This document shows positions 1 through 9,124 of a stretch of 64,000 bases of DNA, one piece after another. The stretch's first letter is position 1, and each line of letters starts with the position of its first letter. Below the pieces are notes generated by a model. The model was not told the DNA's origin and searched no databases. It was given only the letters and a program-made list of their open reading frames with translations. Position numbers and translations under genes: made by a program. Source of the stretch: Maniola hyperantus (lineage: Eukaryota; Arthropoda; Insecta; Lepidoptera; Nymphalidae). The stretch is from the NCBI RefSeq assembly GCF_902806685.2, contig NC_048554.1:1-64000 (forward strand), written 5' to 3'.

Positions 1-513
1 CTGTTATGTACGCACAGGAACCCACTCGATGTAGCGTATGCCCTCAGTGAAGTATACGGGGGCATATACTCATCCAAGACTCAGATTCGATCCCTGGAGC
101 TGAAGCAGTATACAGGCGCGAACATCCCGAAAGGTACAGACAACACCTTGTACCTCACTCACACACAAGGTGAGAAGGAAACCCTAAAACAGGAGGGTTT
201 CGGGACGGGATTGGGATCGCGCGTGAATACCATCCATGAAGCCCAGGGAGCTACCTTTGAGACAGTGGTAATAGTGCGTACAACACAGAAGAAGATACAG
301 CTCCTCGACAGTGTACCACACGCAGTCGTGGCCGTGTCGCGTCACACAAAAAGCTGTACATATTACACCGATGACAGCAGTGACGCGACCGCTTTATTCA
401 TCTCGAAGGCGGTCAAGGCTACGTCCAACACGATCAGGGACTATAACATCAAGATGGCGATACGGGGGGGTGACGAGGCAGTCTTGAGGAAACTACTTAC
501 AATAAGTCCCTAG
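1..513 (+). pseudogene. Endogenous viral fragment: C-terminal part of a virga/tobamo-like SF1 RNA helicase
   Basis: The frame is open from the first base of the window, so the left end is cut by the window edge; it stops at a TAG at 511-513. The visible 170 codons carry the end of an alphavirus-like superfamily 1 helicase: a THR-P block near the left edge (motif IV type), an HEAQG block at about 237-251 (motif V) and an AVSRHT block at about 331-348 (motif VI). This order and spacing are those of the helicase that ends the replicase of tobamo/virga-like RNA viruses. The fragment lies in eukaryotic DNA and is followed within about 110 bp by poly(A) tracts, which suggests reverse transcription of a polyadenylated RNA and integration. 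No polymerase or capsid part is seen. No frame break is visible in this part, so age or host use cannot be judged here. Confidence 0.75.
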
Positions 514-615
514 AAACTAGACCTAATTTAAGCAACTAACAGAAACAATAAGTAAAGTGCACGTTTCGATAAACTAACCGAGTAACTGTAAACTGTTAAT
601 CATTATAATAAGTAT

Positions 616-676
<61 letters not shown>

Positions 677-697
677 TATAATAATAATAATAATTAT

Positions 698-735
<38 letters not shown>

Positions 736-784
736 CATTGAATATATACAAATTAAAAATAAAAACATGATGCATCTAACATTG

Positions 785-836
<52 letters not shown>

Positions 837-980
837 ATATGTATGCATGTATGATTTAGTATTAAGGAAAATAGCTGTGTAGAAGTAATTAAATAACAAA
901 ATAAACTAATCTAAAAAAGGTCGCAGACCACGCGTCTGCGGAGTTGTTAACTTATTTAAAAAAAAAAAAAAAAAAAAAAA
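514..980. repeat. A-rich low-complexity DNA with poly(A), (AT)n and TAATAA tracts
   Basis: Several poly(A) runs (about 620-670, 701-734, 785-810 and 958-980) alternate with AT-rich spacers and an (AT)n run near 811-832. A short unique piece at about 840-957 contains an imperfect GC hairpin (near 918-943). No coding potential is seen. The runs look like stacked retroposon tails: one follows the viral helicase fragment and the last directly abuts the decamer array. Confidence 0.6.
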
Positions 981-1490
981 CATAACCTAACATAACCTAA
1001 CATAACCTAACATAACCTAACATAACCTAACATAACCTAACATAACCTAACATAACCTAACATAACCTAACATAACCTAACATAACCTAACATAACCTAA
1101 CATAACCTAACATAACCTAACATAACCTAACATAACCTAACATAACCTAACATAACCTAACATAACCTAACATAACCTAACATAACCTAACATAACCTAA
1201 CATAACCTAACATAACCTAACATAACCTAACATAACCTAACATAACCTAACATAACCTAACATAACCTAACATAACCTAACATAACCTAACATAACCTAA
1301 CATAACCTAACATAACCTAACATAACCTAACATAACCTAACATAACCTAACATAACCTAACATAACCTAACATAACCTAACATAACCTAACATAACCTAA
1401 CATAACCTAACATAACCTAACATAACCTAACATAACCTAACATAACCTAACATAACCTAACATAACCTAACATAACCTAACATAACCTAA
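981..1490. repeat. Telomere-like decamer array (CATAACCTAA)51
   Basis: Fifty-one consecutive, visually perfect copies of the 10-mer CATAACCTAA. Each copy contains CCTAA, the complement of the canonical insect telomere pentamer TTAGG, followed by a CATAA variant half. The left boundary is a poly(A) run and the right boundary is unique DNA beginning CGGTTAGCAA. The perfection implies recent expansion or homogenisation. It could be a telomere-derived interstitial satellite or a simple microsatellite grown from a retroposon tail. Confidence 0.85.
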
Positions 1491-2509
1491 CGGTTAGCAA
1501 TTGGTCAGTAAGTTTACAAAGTTACAGATGCTGTCTTCGTCTGTGTAATTTGTTTGCGGTAGGCTACCTGCTAACTACACGTTAAGTTGGTCGCTAATAT
1601 CGCATGATATATTTACTTCAAGTCAGTGTTGATTTCTTTAATAGCTAAGTTGTTTTATTTGCTATTTTAGAGTATTTTTCAGATTTTTCTTTGCCGGGGT
1701 TCAGGCGCTAAATTACAATTTCAAGTACCTAACGCTATTACGTTAACCATTCTATTTCAGACTTTCTTATGGAGAGCGTTTTGTAAGGGCCATCAATTAT
1801 TGCGGCTAACACCTCTATTTTAGGGTTCCGTACCCTAACGATAAAAAGGAGCTTTATTAATGTCACTCTCCTGTCTGTCTGTCCGCGTGTCGTAGCACAG
1901 ATCTCCAGCTAATAAAATTTTACGAGACATTTCACTGCGATTCACTGCCTCATCTGGTGACAGAAGGGCTGGCTAATTTTTTGCGCAACGGATCAGCCTG
2001 GCTGTCCAGCGCGGAAATGCAGCCAGTATTCTTGGCACCATGCCACGCGGGCATTATTGGTATAGTAATTAGATAAGCCTAGCTTTAAGTTTTATTCTAA
2101 TATTTTCATTAAAAAAACTAATTCATTTTAATATTCTTTGTTTCATGATGTTTTACAAAATTAATAAATCTTAAAAACATTTAAATAAAAGTCGATAGTT
2201 TATAAATTAATAATAATAAGAAAGAGAGAGTTAAAAACCTTTATGAAATAAAACGTTAGGTTATACAATATAAGTACCTACATTTCCGAACGTTTCTTGG
2301 GACAATGAATTGAACAAATGCCAATTCAGAGCGTTCTGAATTCAAAACACTTTTTCTCACTGGGTGAGCAAAAACGACATTTTCTCACTGGTTTTAGGCA
2401 GCAACGACGCCCTTTCGAGATAGTGAGGTGAAAATTATGTTAAAGCATAAAATAAAATGCCTGGAAGAGATCGCTTTAGCGATAAGGCCGCCTTTGCATG
2501 CTACAGCTA
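1491..2509. other. Transposon-derived spacer left of the BEL element
   Basis: There is no gene here. About 1491-1830 is not recognised. About 1822-1960 holds a GGTTCCGT / GTCTGTCTGTC element of the (GTCT)n-carrying kind. About 1963-2095 is the tail of the transposon ORF described at 12616-12996, here on the plus strand. About 2140-2440 is a copy of the CCGAACGTTTC element with one 28-bp minisatellite unit. About 2450-2505 is the left part of an RTE-like LINE tail interrupted by the BEL element. Confidence 0.6.
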
Positions 2510-2729
2510 TGTTTAGATATGTTGTTCATAGATGTCGCTGTCCATGAAATCTAGGATATTAACTCGCAGCGATTGACATTAGTGTATGTGACACTGTCAG
2601 TGACTTGTACAACGTGATTTTCAGAAAATATAACACACTGTTTTTAAAGGTTATCGTAGTTTTATTGGTTTAACGGTAATAAGTGTGAATCTTAAAGTTA
2701 AAACGCAAATACAGAACCGTGAGCTAACA
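2510..2729 (+). repeat. 5' LTR of the BEL/Pao element
   Basis: 220-bp terminal repeat, TG...CA ends, matching 8291-8510 at all but about one position. It carries the element's promoter by family rule; no clear TATA box is obvious to me. The primer-binding site follows directly. Confidence 0.92.
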
Positions 2730-2789
2730 TTTGGTGCCGAAATCGGAATTGTTGTGAAACATAAAGTTTGTGTAACTTGCAAACTTACC

Positions 2790-5700
2790 ATGGATCCGTT
2801 ACTAGCAAATCAAGACGAACTGTTAAAACAATTACAAAAAGCGGAGTATAACTATAAAAAATCTCCAAAGGAAAGACTTAAACAAGCGTACATCGAAACT
2901 AGATTGGAAATATTGGAAGATATCTGGGTAGAATTCAAGAAAGGTCACAAAGATTTAATTTCCATTGTTGACAAAAAAGGTAAGGAAAGTTTATCATATT
3001 TTACTTCTGATAAATTCGATCAGTTCCAAGAACTATATACAAACTACAGATGCACACTAAAGGAGGCACTTGCTGGTGTTTCAAGTGATACTAAACAGAG
3101 TTCATCATTGTCAACCGATGTAGCGCACAACTCTGACCCATTTTGTGATATAAAGTTGCCCAAAATCACTTTACCAACTTTTACCGGCAAATACCATGAG
3201 TGGCAAACTTTCCATGACATCTTCACATCATTAATTCATAACAATAAGAATATATCAGCGGTACAAAAACTTCACTATTTAAAAACAAGTCTGTCCGGAG
3301 AACCAGAAATATTAATAAGAAATTTTGCTACAACGGAGCTTAATTATGCAGAAGCATGGAAACAGCTTACTAAACGATATAACAATATAAGGTTCAACTG
3401 TAATGCCATATTAAAAACCTTTTTTTCACAAAAACAGATTACTACTGAGTCGCCCGCTGCACTGAAACAGTTATTAGATACGACATCATCCTGTTTAAAA
3501 AGTTTAAGTAATATTGCAGTAAATGTAAGTAATTGGGATGCTATTGTAGTGTACTTTGTTGTCTCTAAAATGGATATTGAGTCGCGGAAGTTATGGGAAC
3601 ATCAACAGAGCATGTGCGGGGATGAATTACCAACTTGGTCACACCTTGTTGAATTTTTAGAATCTCGCTTTAGAAGCCTTGAAATGATGGATACTGGGAA
3701 ACAAAGCTCTAATAGACCTACTTTAAAAACAAAATCATTTCATGCCGCTCTAACTAATGAAAACCAACCCATATGTGTCTTATGTAACGGACCACACTTT
3801 ATATTCAGTTGCAAGGAGTTTGGACAGAAGGGAGTGAGAGAGAGACAGCAATATGTACAAGAGAACGGGCTATGCTTCAACTGCCTTTCAAATACACATT
3901 CAGTGAGCCGGTGCAGACAAATCAAATCTTGCAGACGGTGCAGACGGAGACATCACTCGTTACTCCATTTCGAGAAAGAAAATCATGAGAGGAACACGAA
4001 CAACACGATAACCAAACAGACTGAGCCACAGAGGGAGGAGAACAAACAACAAAATTCAGATACAACTACACTAGAGAACAGAGTAGTAGCTAACTTTGCG
4101 AGAGGAGAGTTACACAGCTATAACGTTTTACTGGCTACTGCAATTGTTAAATCTAGATCTAAGTGCGGAACAAAATTAGTTTTTAGAACATTACTTGATC
4201 AGGGATCACAAGCTTCTTTTGTAACAGAAGCCACAGTACAATTACTTGGGTTAAAAAGAGAACCTATTAATGGTTTGGTGTCAGGGATAGGGAACGGACA
4301 GGTGAAAATTAAACACATGACTTCTTTAGTCATTGAGTCCTTTCATAATCCACAAAACATAATTCAGGTAAATGCGTACGTTATGAGTTCACTTGCGTCA
4401 CTGTTACCGACAAGTACAATTCACACACCTGATTGGTTAGAATTAGAGAACCTTACACTAGCTGATCCAGGATTTGCAACACCCGGCAAAATTGACATTT
4501 TGCTAGGAGCTGAGGTATATGGAGAGGTATTACTCAATGACATGATTAAGCATCCACAAGGAAATCTTATAGCACAAAATACAATCCTTGGGTGGGTCAT
4601 ATCAGGCAGAGCGACACATGATACAACTTCAGCGAGAAGAGAAATTGCGAGTATGCACATCAACATTAGAGAAGACGAGTTCTTAAGAAAATTCTGGGAT
4701 ATGGAGAATGAGCCAAACAGCCTAGAAAAAAAGCTAACGGAGGAAGAACTTAAATGCGAAGAACTTTATGAGAAAACTACAACAAGAAATGAAGAAGGAA
4801 GATTCGTAGTAAAACTACCATTTAAAGACGAAGAACCACGAAGCCAGTATGGACAAACAAAAGAAATAGCTACAAGAAAACTACTGAGTTTAGAAAAGAG
4901 ATTACTAAAAGATGAGAAACTATATATTGAGTACCAAAATGTCATGCAAGAATATTTGACTCTGAATCATATGTCACCAATCAAAGGGGAAGACATTGAA
5001 AATCCTAAATCTGTGTATCTTCCACATCACGCGGTAGTGCGCGAAGATAAAGACACTACGAAGGTCCGAGTGGTTTACAATGCTTCGTCCAAAGGAGTAA
5101 ATAACGTTTCACTTAATGACGACCTTCTAGTTGGACCTAAACTTCAACAAGACCTGAGACATCTTCTGATGAGATGGCGGAAATTTCGAGTATGCATTAT
5201 TGCTGATTTGGTAAAAATGTACAGGCAAGTCCGAGTTACTGAGGAAGACGCTAACTACCAAAGAATTTTATGGAGAAACAATCCTGATGAGCCTATACAA
5301 CATTTTAGACTATTAACTTTGACCTTTGGTACTGCATGTGCACCCTACTTAGCGGTAAAAACTTTACAAAAATTAGCGGATGTTGAACAGTCAAACTATC
5401 CAATTGCATCCGAAATAACTAAGAAAGACTATTATATTGATGACTTGATGACTGGCTGCGACAGTTTCGAAGAAGCTGTAGAGATATACGAACAAATGAA
5501 CAAATTGATGAATTCTGGTGGTTTTCAATTGCAGAAGTGGAGTAGTAATGATTCGAGATTTTTAAAATATATTGACAAAGAAAAACACAGAAGTGATCAA
5601 CTCGTTCCAATTAAAGTAGACAATATGATGAAAGTGTTAGGCATTGGTTGGAACAGAGAAACTGACAATTTTGAATACACTGTTAATTTACCTGAATCTA

Positions 5701-7991
5701 AACAGCCAATTACGAAACGGCAAGTATTATCTGATATCGCGAGACTATACGACCCGATTGGATGGATATCACCAGTGGTTATTACTGCCAAGATTTTTAT
5801 ACAAAAACTGTGGAAATTAAAATTAGAATGGGACGATGAAATTACTGATGGTTTATTAGCAGAATGGATTAAATTTAGAGAAGATTTAGTGAACTTAAAA
5901 GACATTTTAATTCCAAGATGGTTGAATAGCGAACGAGGTTGCAAAACAGAATTACACGCTTTTTCAGATGCATCTCAAGTTGCTTATGCAGCTGCGGTGT
6001 ATATTAGAGTTGAGAACGAGGAAAACGACATTAAAGTGAGTTTAGTGACGGCTAAAACAAAAGTTGCACCAATTGACAAGGAATCATCTATACCCAGGTT
6101 GGAGTTATGCGGAGCAGTCCTCGCAGCTAAGTTGTTGCATGAAGTCTCACAGGTGATGAACATCCCAAAAGAAAATTTGCACGCTTGGACTGATTCTACT
6201 GTTGTCCTGGCATGGTTAAAAGGACCACCTTGTCGATGGGCCACATTCGTGAGTAACCGAGTATCAGAGATTTTAACTATGACGGAGTATAATCAGTGGA
6301 GATATGTATCAACGAACGCGAATCCCGCAGATTGCGCGTCAAGAGGCCTTAAGCCTGACGAATTAAAAAATCATACACTCTGGTGGAATGGACCGAGCTG
6401 GTTGTCAGAACCAACTATTAACACAGAGAAAATTAAGATTGAAGAAACACATGAAGAAGAGAAAACCAAATCTTTAACTACCTTAACTCATCAAGAAGAA
6501 GATTTTGTATGGACTAAATATTCCAGTTTAGGTAAAATGCTGAGAGTGATTTCATATTGCAGACGATTTTTAAATTATAATCTTCCGAAGAATGAACGCG
6601 AAATATTACCAAATTACATTACAGTTAATGAATTAGAGAAAACGCTACAAATGTGTATTAAACAAGTTCAGAATTTAGAGTTTGGTGATGAGTTAAAGAA
6701 GTTAAAGACAAAAGGACATCTAACAAAAGGGAGTTTACTTTACACTCTTCACCCCTTTTGTGATCAAAACGGGATTGTAAGAGTTGGTGGACGTATTGAA
6801 CATGCCAGTGCAAGTTTTGATGAGAGACACCCTATAATTATGCCGAGTAAGAGTCATCTTACTCAGTTATTAGTTGCTGATGCTCACACCAAAACTATGC
6901 ATGGTGGGCCACAACTCATGCTTAATCATTTACGCACAAAGCATTGGATTATTAGAGCAAGAGACCAAGTAAAGAAACATTTCAGAAAATGCGTAGTGTG
7001 TTTGAGACATTCGAAGGTTACAAATCAATTGATGGGTCAACTTCCAGAAGCGAGGTTAAAACCAAGCAAACCTTTCAAATCAGCAGGCGTTGACTACGCA
7101 GGACCTATTAATATACGTTTTTCTCCTGGACGCGGATCAAAATCATATAAAGGCTACATCTGCTTATTTGTTTGTATGGTAACACGTGCCATACACCTAG
7201 AAGCAGTTACTGATCTAAGTGCTAAAGGTTTTATCGCAGCCTTTCGACGTTTCACATCGAGGCGCGGCCATTGTCAGGATTTACACAGTGACAATGGCTC
7301 GAACTTTGTCAAGGCAAACAAGGAGCTACAAGCTATGCTTAACGATGCCAAATCTGAACTTCCACGTGAAATTGCACATTTATTGACTTTAGAAAACACA
7401 CGATGGCACTTTATACCCCCTCAATCGCCAAATTTCGGAGGACTGTGGGAGGCTGGTGTAAGGTCAGTTAAGACACATTTAAAGAAAGTTATCGGTGATA
7501 GCACATTAACTTACGAAGAGCTGTCGACAGCACTGACTCAAATCGAAGCTTGCTTAAATTCACGTCCTTTGTCTGTCCTTAGCGACGATCCTAATGATCC
7601 ACTGCCCTTGACACCAGGCCATTTCTTAGTAGGTGAACCATTACTTAACGTTAGTGATGTTAATTATTGTAATAAAAACATATCTGGTATTGAACGTTGG
7701 AATGTAACACAAAAAATGGTAAATGAATTTTGGAAGAGATGGTCAAAAGAATATTTGTTAAACTTAAGTCATAGATATAAATGGAATTCTAAGAAACCAG
7801 AACCTGATGTAAATGATATTGTCGTATTAAGAGATGATTTTTTGCCACCATCTAAATGGTTATTAGGTAAAATCATAGCCAAGCACCCCGGTCGTGATAT
7901 GCTAACCCGTGTTGTAACTGTCAAATGTAAGAACGGATGTTACAAACGTCCACTAAATAAGATTTGTGTTCTCACTAAAAGTGCAATGTAA
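2790..7991 (+). CDS. BEL/Pao Gag-Pol polyprotein
   Basis: A single frame of 1733 aa from the first good ATG (2790, context ACCATGG) to TAA. The frame is also open upstream into the LTR but lacks an ATG there. Domains in order: a Gag-like DUF1759 region (LPKITLPTF at about residue 123), zinc knuckles of CX2C type with Cys/His around residues 325-385, an aspartic protease with DQGS at about 468 (DUF1758 type), reverse transcriptase with YIDDLM at about 881, RNase H with HAFSDAS at about 1054 and AWTDS further on, an integrase H2C2 zinc finger from about 1365, and the integrase core with VDYAGP (about 1432), HSDNGSNF (about 1497) and GGLWEAG (about 1549). All key blocks are present and no stop or frameshift is seen, so it is likely functional. 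The protein makes the particle and enzymes for self-copying and has no host role. Confidence 0.95.
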   Translation: MDPLLANQDELLKQLQKAEYNYKKSPKERLKQAYIETRLEILEDIWVEFKKGHKDLISIVDKKGKESLSYFTSDKFDQFQELYTNYRCTLKEALAGVSSDTKQSSSLSTDVAHNSDPFCDIKLPKITLPTFTGKYHEWQTFHDIFTSLIHNNKNISAVQKLHYLKTSLSGEPEILIRNFATTELNYAEAWKQLTKRYNNIRFNCNAILKTFFSQKQITTESPAALKQLLDTTSSCLKSLSNIAVNVSNWDAIVVYFVVSKMDIESRKLWEHQQSMCGDELPTWSHLVEFLESRFRSLEMMDTGKQSSNRPTLKTKSFHAALTNENQPICVLCNGPHFIFSCKEFGQKGVRERQQYVQENGLCFNCLSNTHSVSRCRQIKSCRRCRRRHHSLLHFEKENHERNTNNTITKQTEPQREENKQQNSDTTTLENRVVANFARGELHSYNVLLATAIVKSRSKCGTKLVFRTLLDQGSQASFVTEATVQLLGLKREPINGLVSGIGNGQVKIKHMTSLVIESFHNPQNIIQVNAYVMSSLASLLPTSTIHTPDWLELENLTLADPGFATPGKIDILLGAEVYGEVLLNDMIKHPQGNLIAQNTILGWVISGRATHDTTSARREIASMHINIREDEFLRKFWDMENEPNSLEKKLTEEELKCEELYEKTTTRNEEGRFVVKLPFKDEEPRSQYGQTKEIATRKLLSLEKRLLKDEKLYIEYQNVMQEYLTLNHMSPIKGEDIENPKSVYLPHHAVVREDKDTTKVRVVYNASSKGVNNVSLNDDLLVGPKLQQDLRHLLMRWRKFRVCIIADLVKMYRQVRVTEEDANYQRILWRNNPDEPIQHFRLLTLTFGTACAPYLAVKTLQKLADVEQSNYPIASEITKKDYYIDDLMTGCDSFEEAVEIYEQMNKLMNSGGFQLQKWSSNDSRFLKYIDKEKHRSDQLVPIKVDNMMKVLGIGWNRETDNFEYTVNLPESKQPITKRQVLSDIARLYDPIGWISPVVITAKIFIQKLWKLKLEWDDEITDGLLAEWIKFREDLVNLKDILIPRWLNSERGCKTELHAFSDASQVAYAAAVYIRVENEENDIKVSLVTAKTKVAPIDKESSIPRLELCGAVLAAKLLHEVSQVMNIPKENLHAWTDSTVVLAWLKGPPCRWATFVSNRVSEILTMTEYNQWRYVSTNANPADCASRGLKPDELKNHTLWWNGPSWLSEPTINTEKIKIEETHEEEKTKSLTTLTHQEEDFVWTKYSSLGKMLRVISYCRRFLNYNLPKNEREILPNYITVNELEKTLQMCIKQVQNLEFGDELKKLKTKGHLTKGSLLYTLHPFCDQNGIVRVGGRIEHASASFDERHPIIMPSKSHLTQLLVADAHTKTMHGGPQLMLNHLRTKHWIIRARDQVKKHFRKCVVCLRHSKVTNQLMGQLPEARLKPSKPFKSAGVDYAGPINIRFSPGRGSKSYKGYICLFVCMVTRAIHLEAVTDLSAKGFIAAFRRFTSRRGHCQDLHSDNGSNFVKANKELQAMLNDAKSELPREIAHLLTLENTRWHFIPPQSPNFGGLWEAGVRSVKTHLKKVIGDSTLTYEELSTALTQIEACLNSRPLSVLSDDPNDPLPLTPGHFLVGEPLLNVSDVNYCNKNISGIERWNVTQKMVNEFWKRWSKEYLLNLSHRYKWNSKKPEPDVNDIVVLRDDFLPPSKWLLGKIIAKHPGRDMLTRVVTVKCKNGCYKRPLNKICVLTKSAM

Positions 7992-8290
7992 TATATTCTC
8001 ACGGTGGGCGGTGCTGTAGTTATAATTTAGTTTAAGTTCTTATCAAACGTTTAATTTCGCTAAATATTTTGTTGACTGATTTACTTACTTTTTCTTTTTA
8101 TATTGTTGCTTTGTTTGTACTATTGTTTGTACTATTACTATCAATATTGATATTATTGTTTAAAAGTTTATTTAGATTCAGTTTAACTTTGTTTGAGATT
8201 GTAACAATTACTATTCTGCTCACTCTTTTTTGGTTAAGTTTCACTTTTTGTTTAACGTTATATTGAAGGACAAGTCCTTGGTGGGCGGAA
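7992..8290 (+). other. BEL 3' untranslated region
   Basis: T-rich stretch between the gag-pol stop and the 3' LTR. It contains a run of codons for hydrophobic residues (8069-8266) that has no ATG at its start; see findings. It ends in the purine-rich tract used to prime plus-strand synthesis in this family. Confidence 0.6.
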
Positions 8291-8510
8291 TGTTTAGATA
8301 TGTTGTTCATAGATGTCGCTGTCCATGACATCTAGGATATTAACTCGCAGCGATTGACATTAGTGTATGTGACACTGTCAGTGACTTGTACAACGTGATT
8401 TTCAGAAAATATAACACACTGTTTTTAAAGGTTATCGTAGTTTTATTGGTTTAACGGTAATAAGTGTGAATCTTAAAGTTAAAACGCAAATACAGAACCG
8501 TGAGCTAACA
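8291..8510 (+). repeat. 3' LTR of the BEL/Pao element
   Basis: 220-bp copy of 2510-2729, TG...CA ends, followed by the target duplicate GCTA. Confidence 0.92.
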
Positions 8511-8610
8511 GCTATTAGATTAAGATCCTGTATTGTGTTTTTTCAATGTTTACTTTGTGTTGTGTGCAATAAAGTGTAAATAAATAAATAAAATGTCGCT
8601 GAATTTATAA
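8511..8610 (+). mobile_element. Right part of an RTE-like LINE 3' tail split by the BEL insertion
   Basis: With 2450-2509 it forms a continuous tail: CTGGAAGAGATCGCTTTAGC and GATAAGGCCGCC on the left, then TGTGCAATAAAGTG and a (TAAA)n tail on the right. This is the 3' end I associate with RTE-type LINEs in Lepidoptera. The naming is from memory and not certain. Confidence 0.55.
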
Positions 8611-8671
8611 AAATAATTTTATTTACACTACCTACTGTTTCTCACATTATTTGGTACATAATTTTGGAATA

Positions 8672-8677
8672 TTTATT
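8672..8677 (-). terminator. Candidate polyadenylation signal of Mtp
   Basis: AATAAA on the minus strand about 300 nt downstream of the Mtp stop codon. A second one lies at 8618-8623. Either would give a short 3' UTR. Confidence 0.4.
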
Positions 8678-8973
8678 TGATATAAAAATATAGATATAGG
8701 AACGATTTACGAACGCATTCGTGTTACGTCCATCTCATGCGATGAGATTCTTTAAATAGTTACAAAAAGTATAAATTATAATATGATGTAAATAATTTAT
8801 CAAAATGATCATCATTTAATAGTTAATGCTTTATAATATAAGAGTATTAAATGCATGCGTGCAGCAAGCGACGCGCGGCACGCAGTCTCACGAGGCGCGC
8901 GTCGCTGTGCACACTGTGACATCACAGAGCGAATGTGGCGGCGGGCGGGCAAGGGCGCGTGGGCGCGTGGGCG

Positions 8974-9124
8974 CTAGTCGCGCGCGGCGCCCATGGCACG
9001 GCACGTGGCGTCGTTGGGCGCGCCCAGCGCCAGCGTGCGGCCCGCCCACGCCCAGCGCTGGGCGCGCGATCGCCGCACGCGCCGCTTCGCCGTGCCCATC
9101 TCCGACGTCAGCGTGACGTTGTAG
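8974..9124 (-). CDS. Mtp: Mtp last coding exon
   Basis: 1 nt plus 49 codons and TAG. It encodes TSEMGTAKRRVRR and DATCRAMG, matching in position the last Cys-containing segment of vertebrate MTTP. The acceptor is GTTCGCAG|C. Confidence 0.85.

Larger units (their letters stand above)
2510..8510 (+). mobile_element. BEL/Pao LTR retrotransposon, structurally complete
   Basis: Two 220-bp LTRs (2510-2729 and 8291-8510) begin TG and end CA and appear to differ at one position (an A/C change near 2548/8329). They flank one long gag-pol frame. The element is bordered by the 4-bp duplication GCTA (2506-2509 and 8511-8514). A putative primer-binding site starting TGG lies just inside the 5' LTR (about 2731), and a purine-rich GGTGGGCGGAA precedes the 3' LTR. 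The near-identity of the LTRs and the unbroken frame point to a recent, possibly still active insertion. It sits inside an RTE-like LINE tail that can be read across the insertion. Confidence 0.93.

Noticed and set aside
2685..2789. In-frame extension of BEL gag upstream of 2790
   Set aside because: It runs through the LTR end and primer-binding site and has no ATG; ATG 2790 has a good context.
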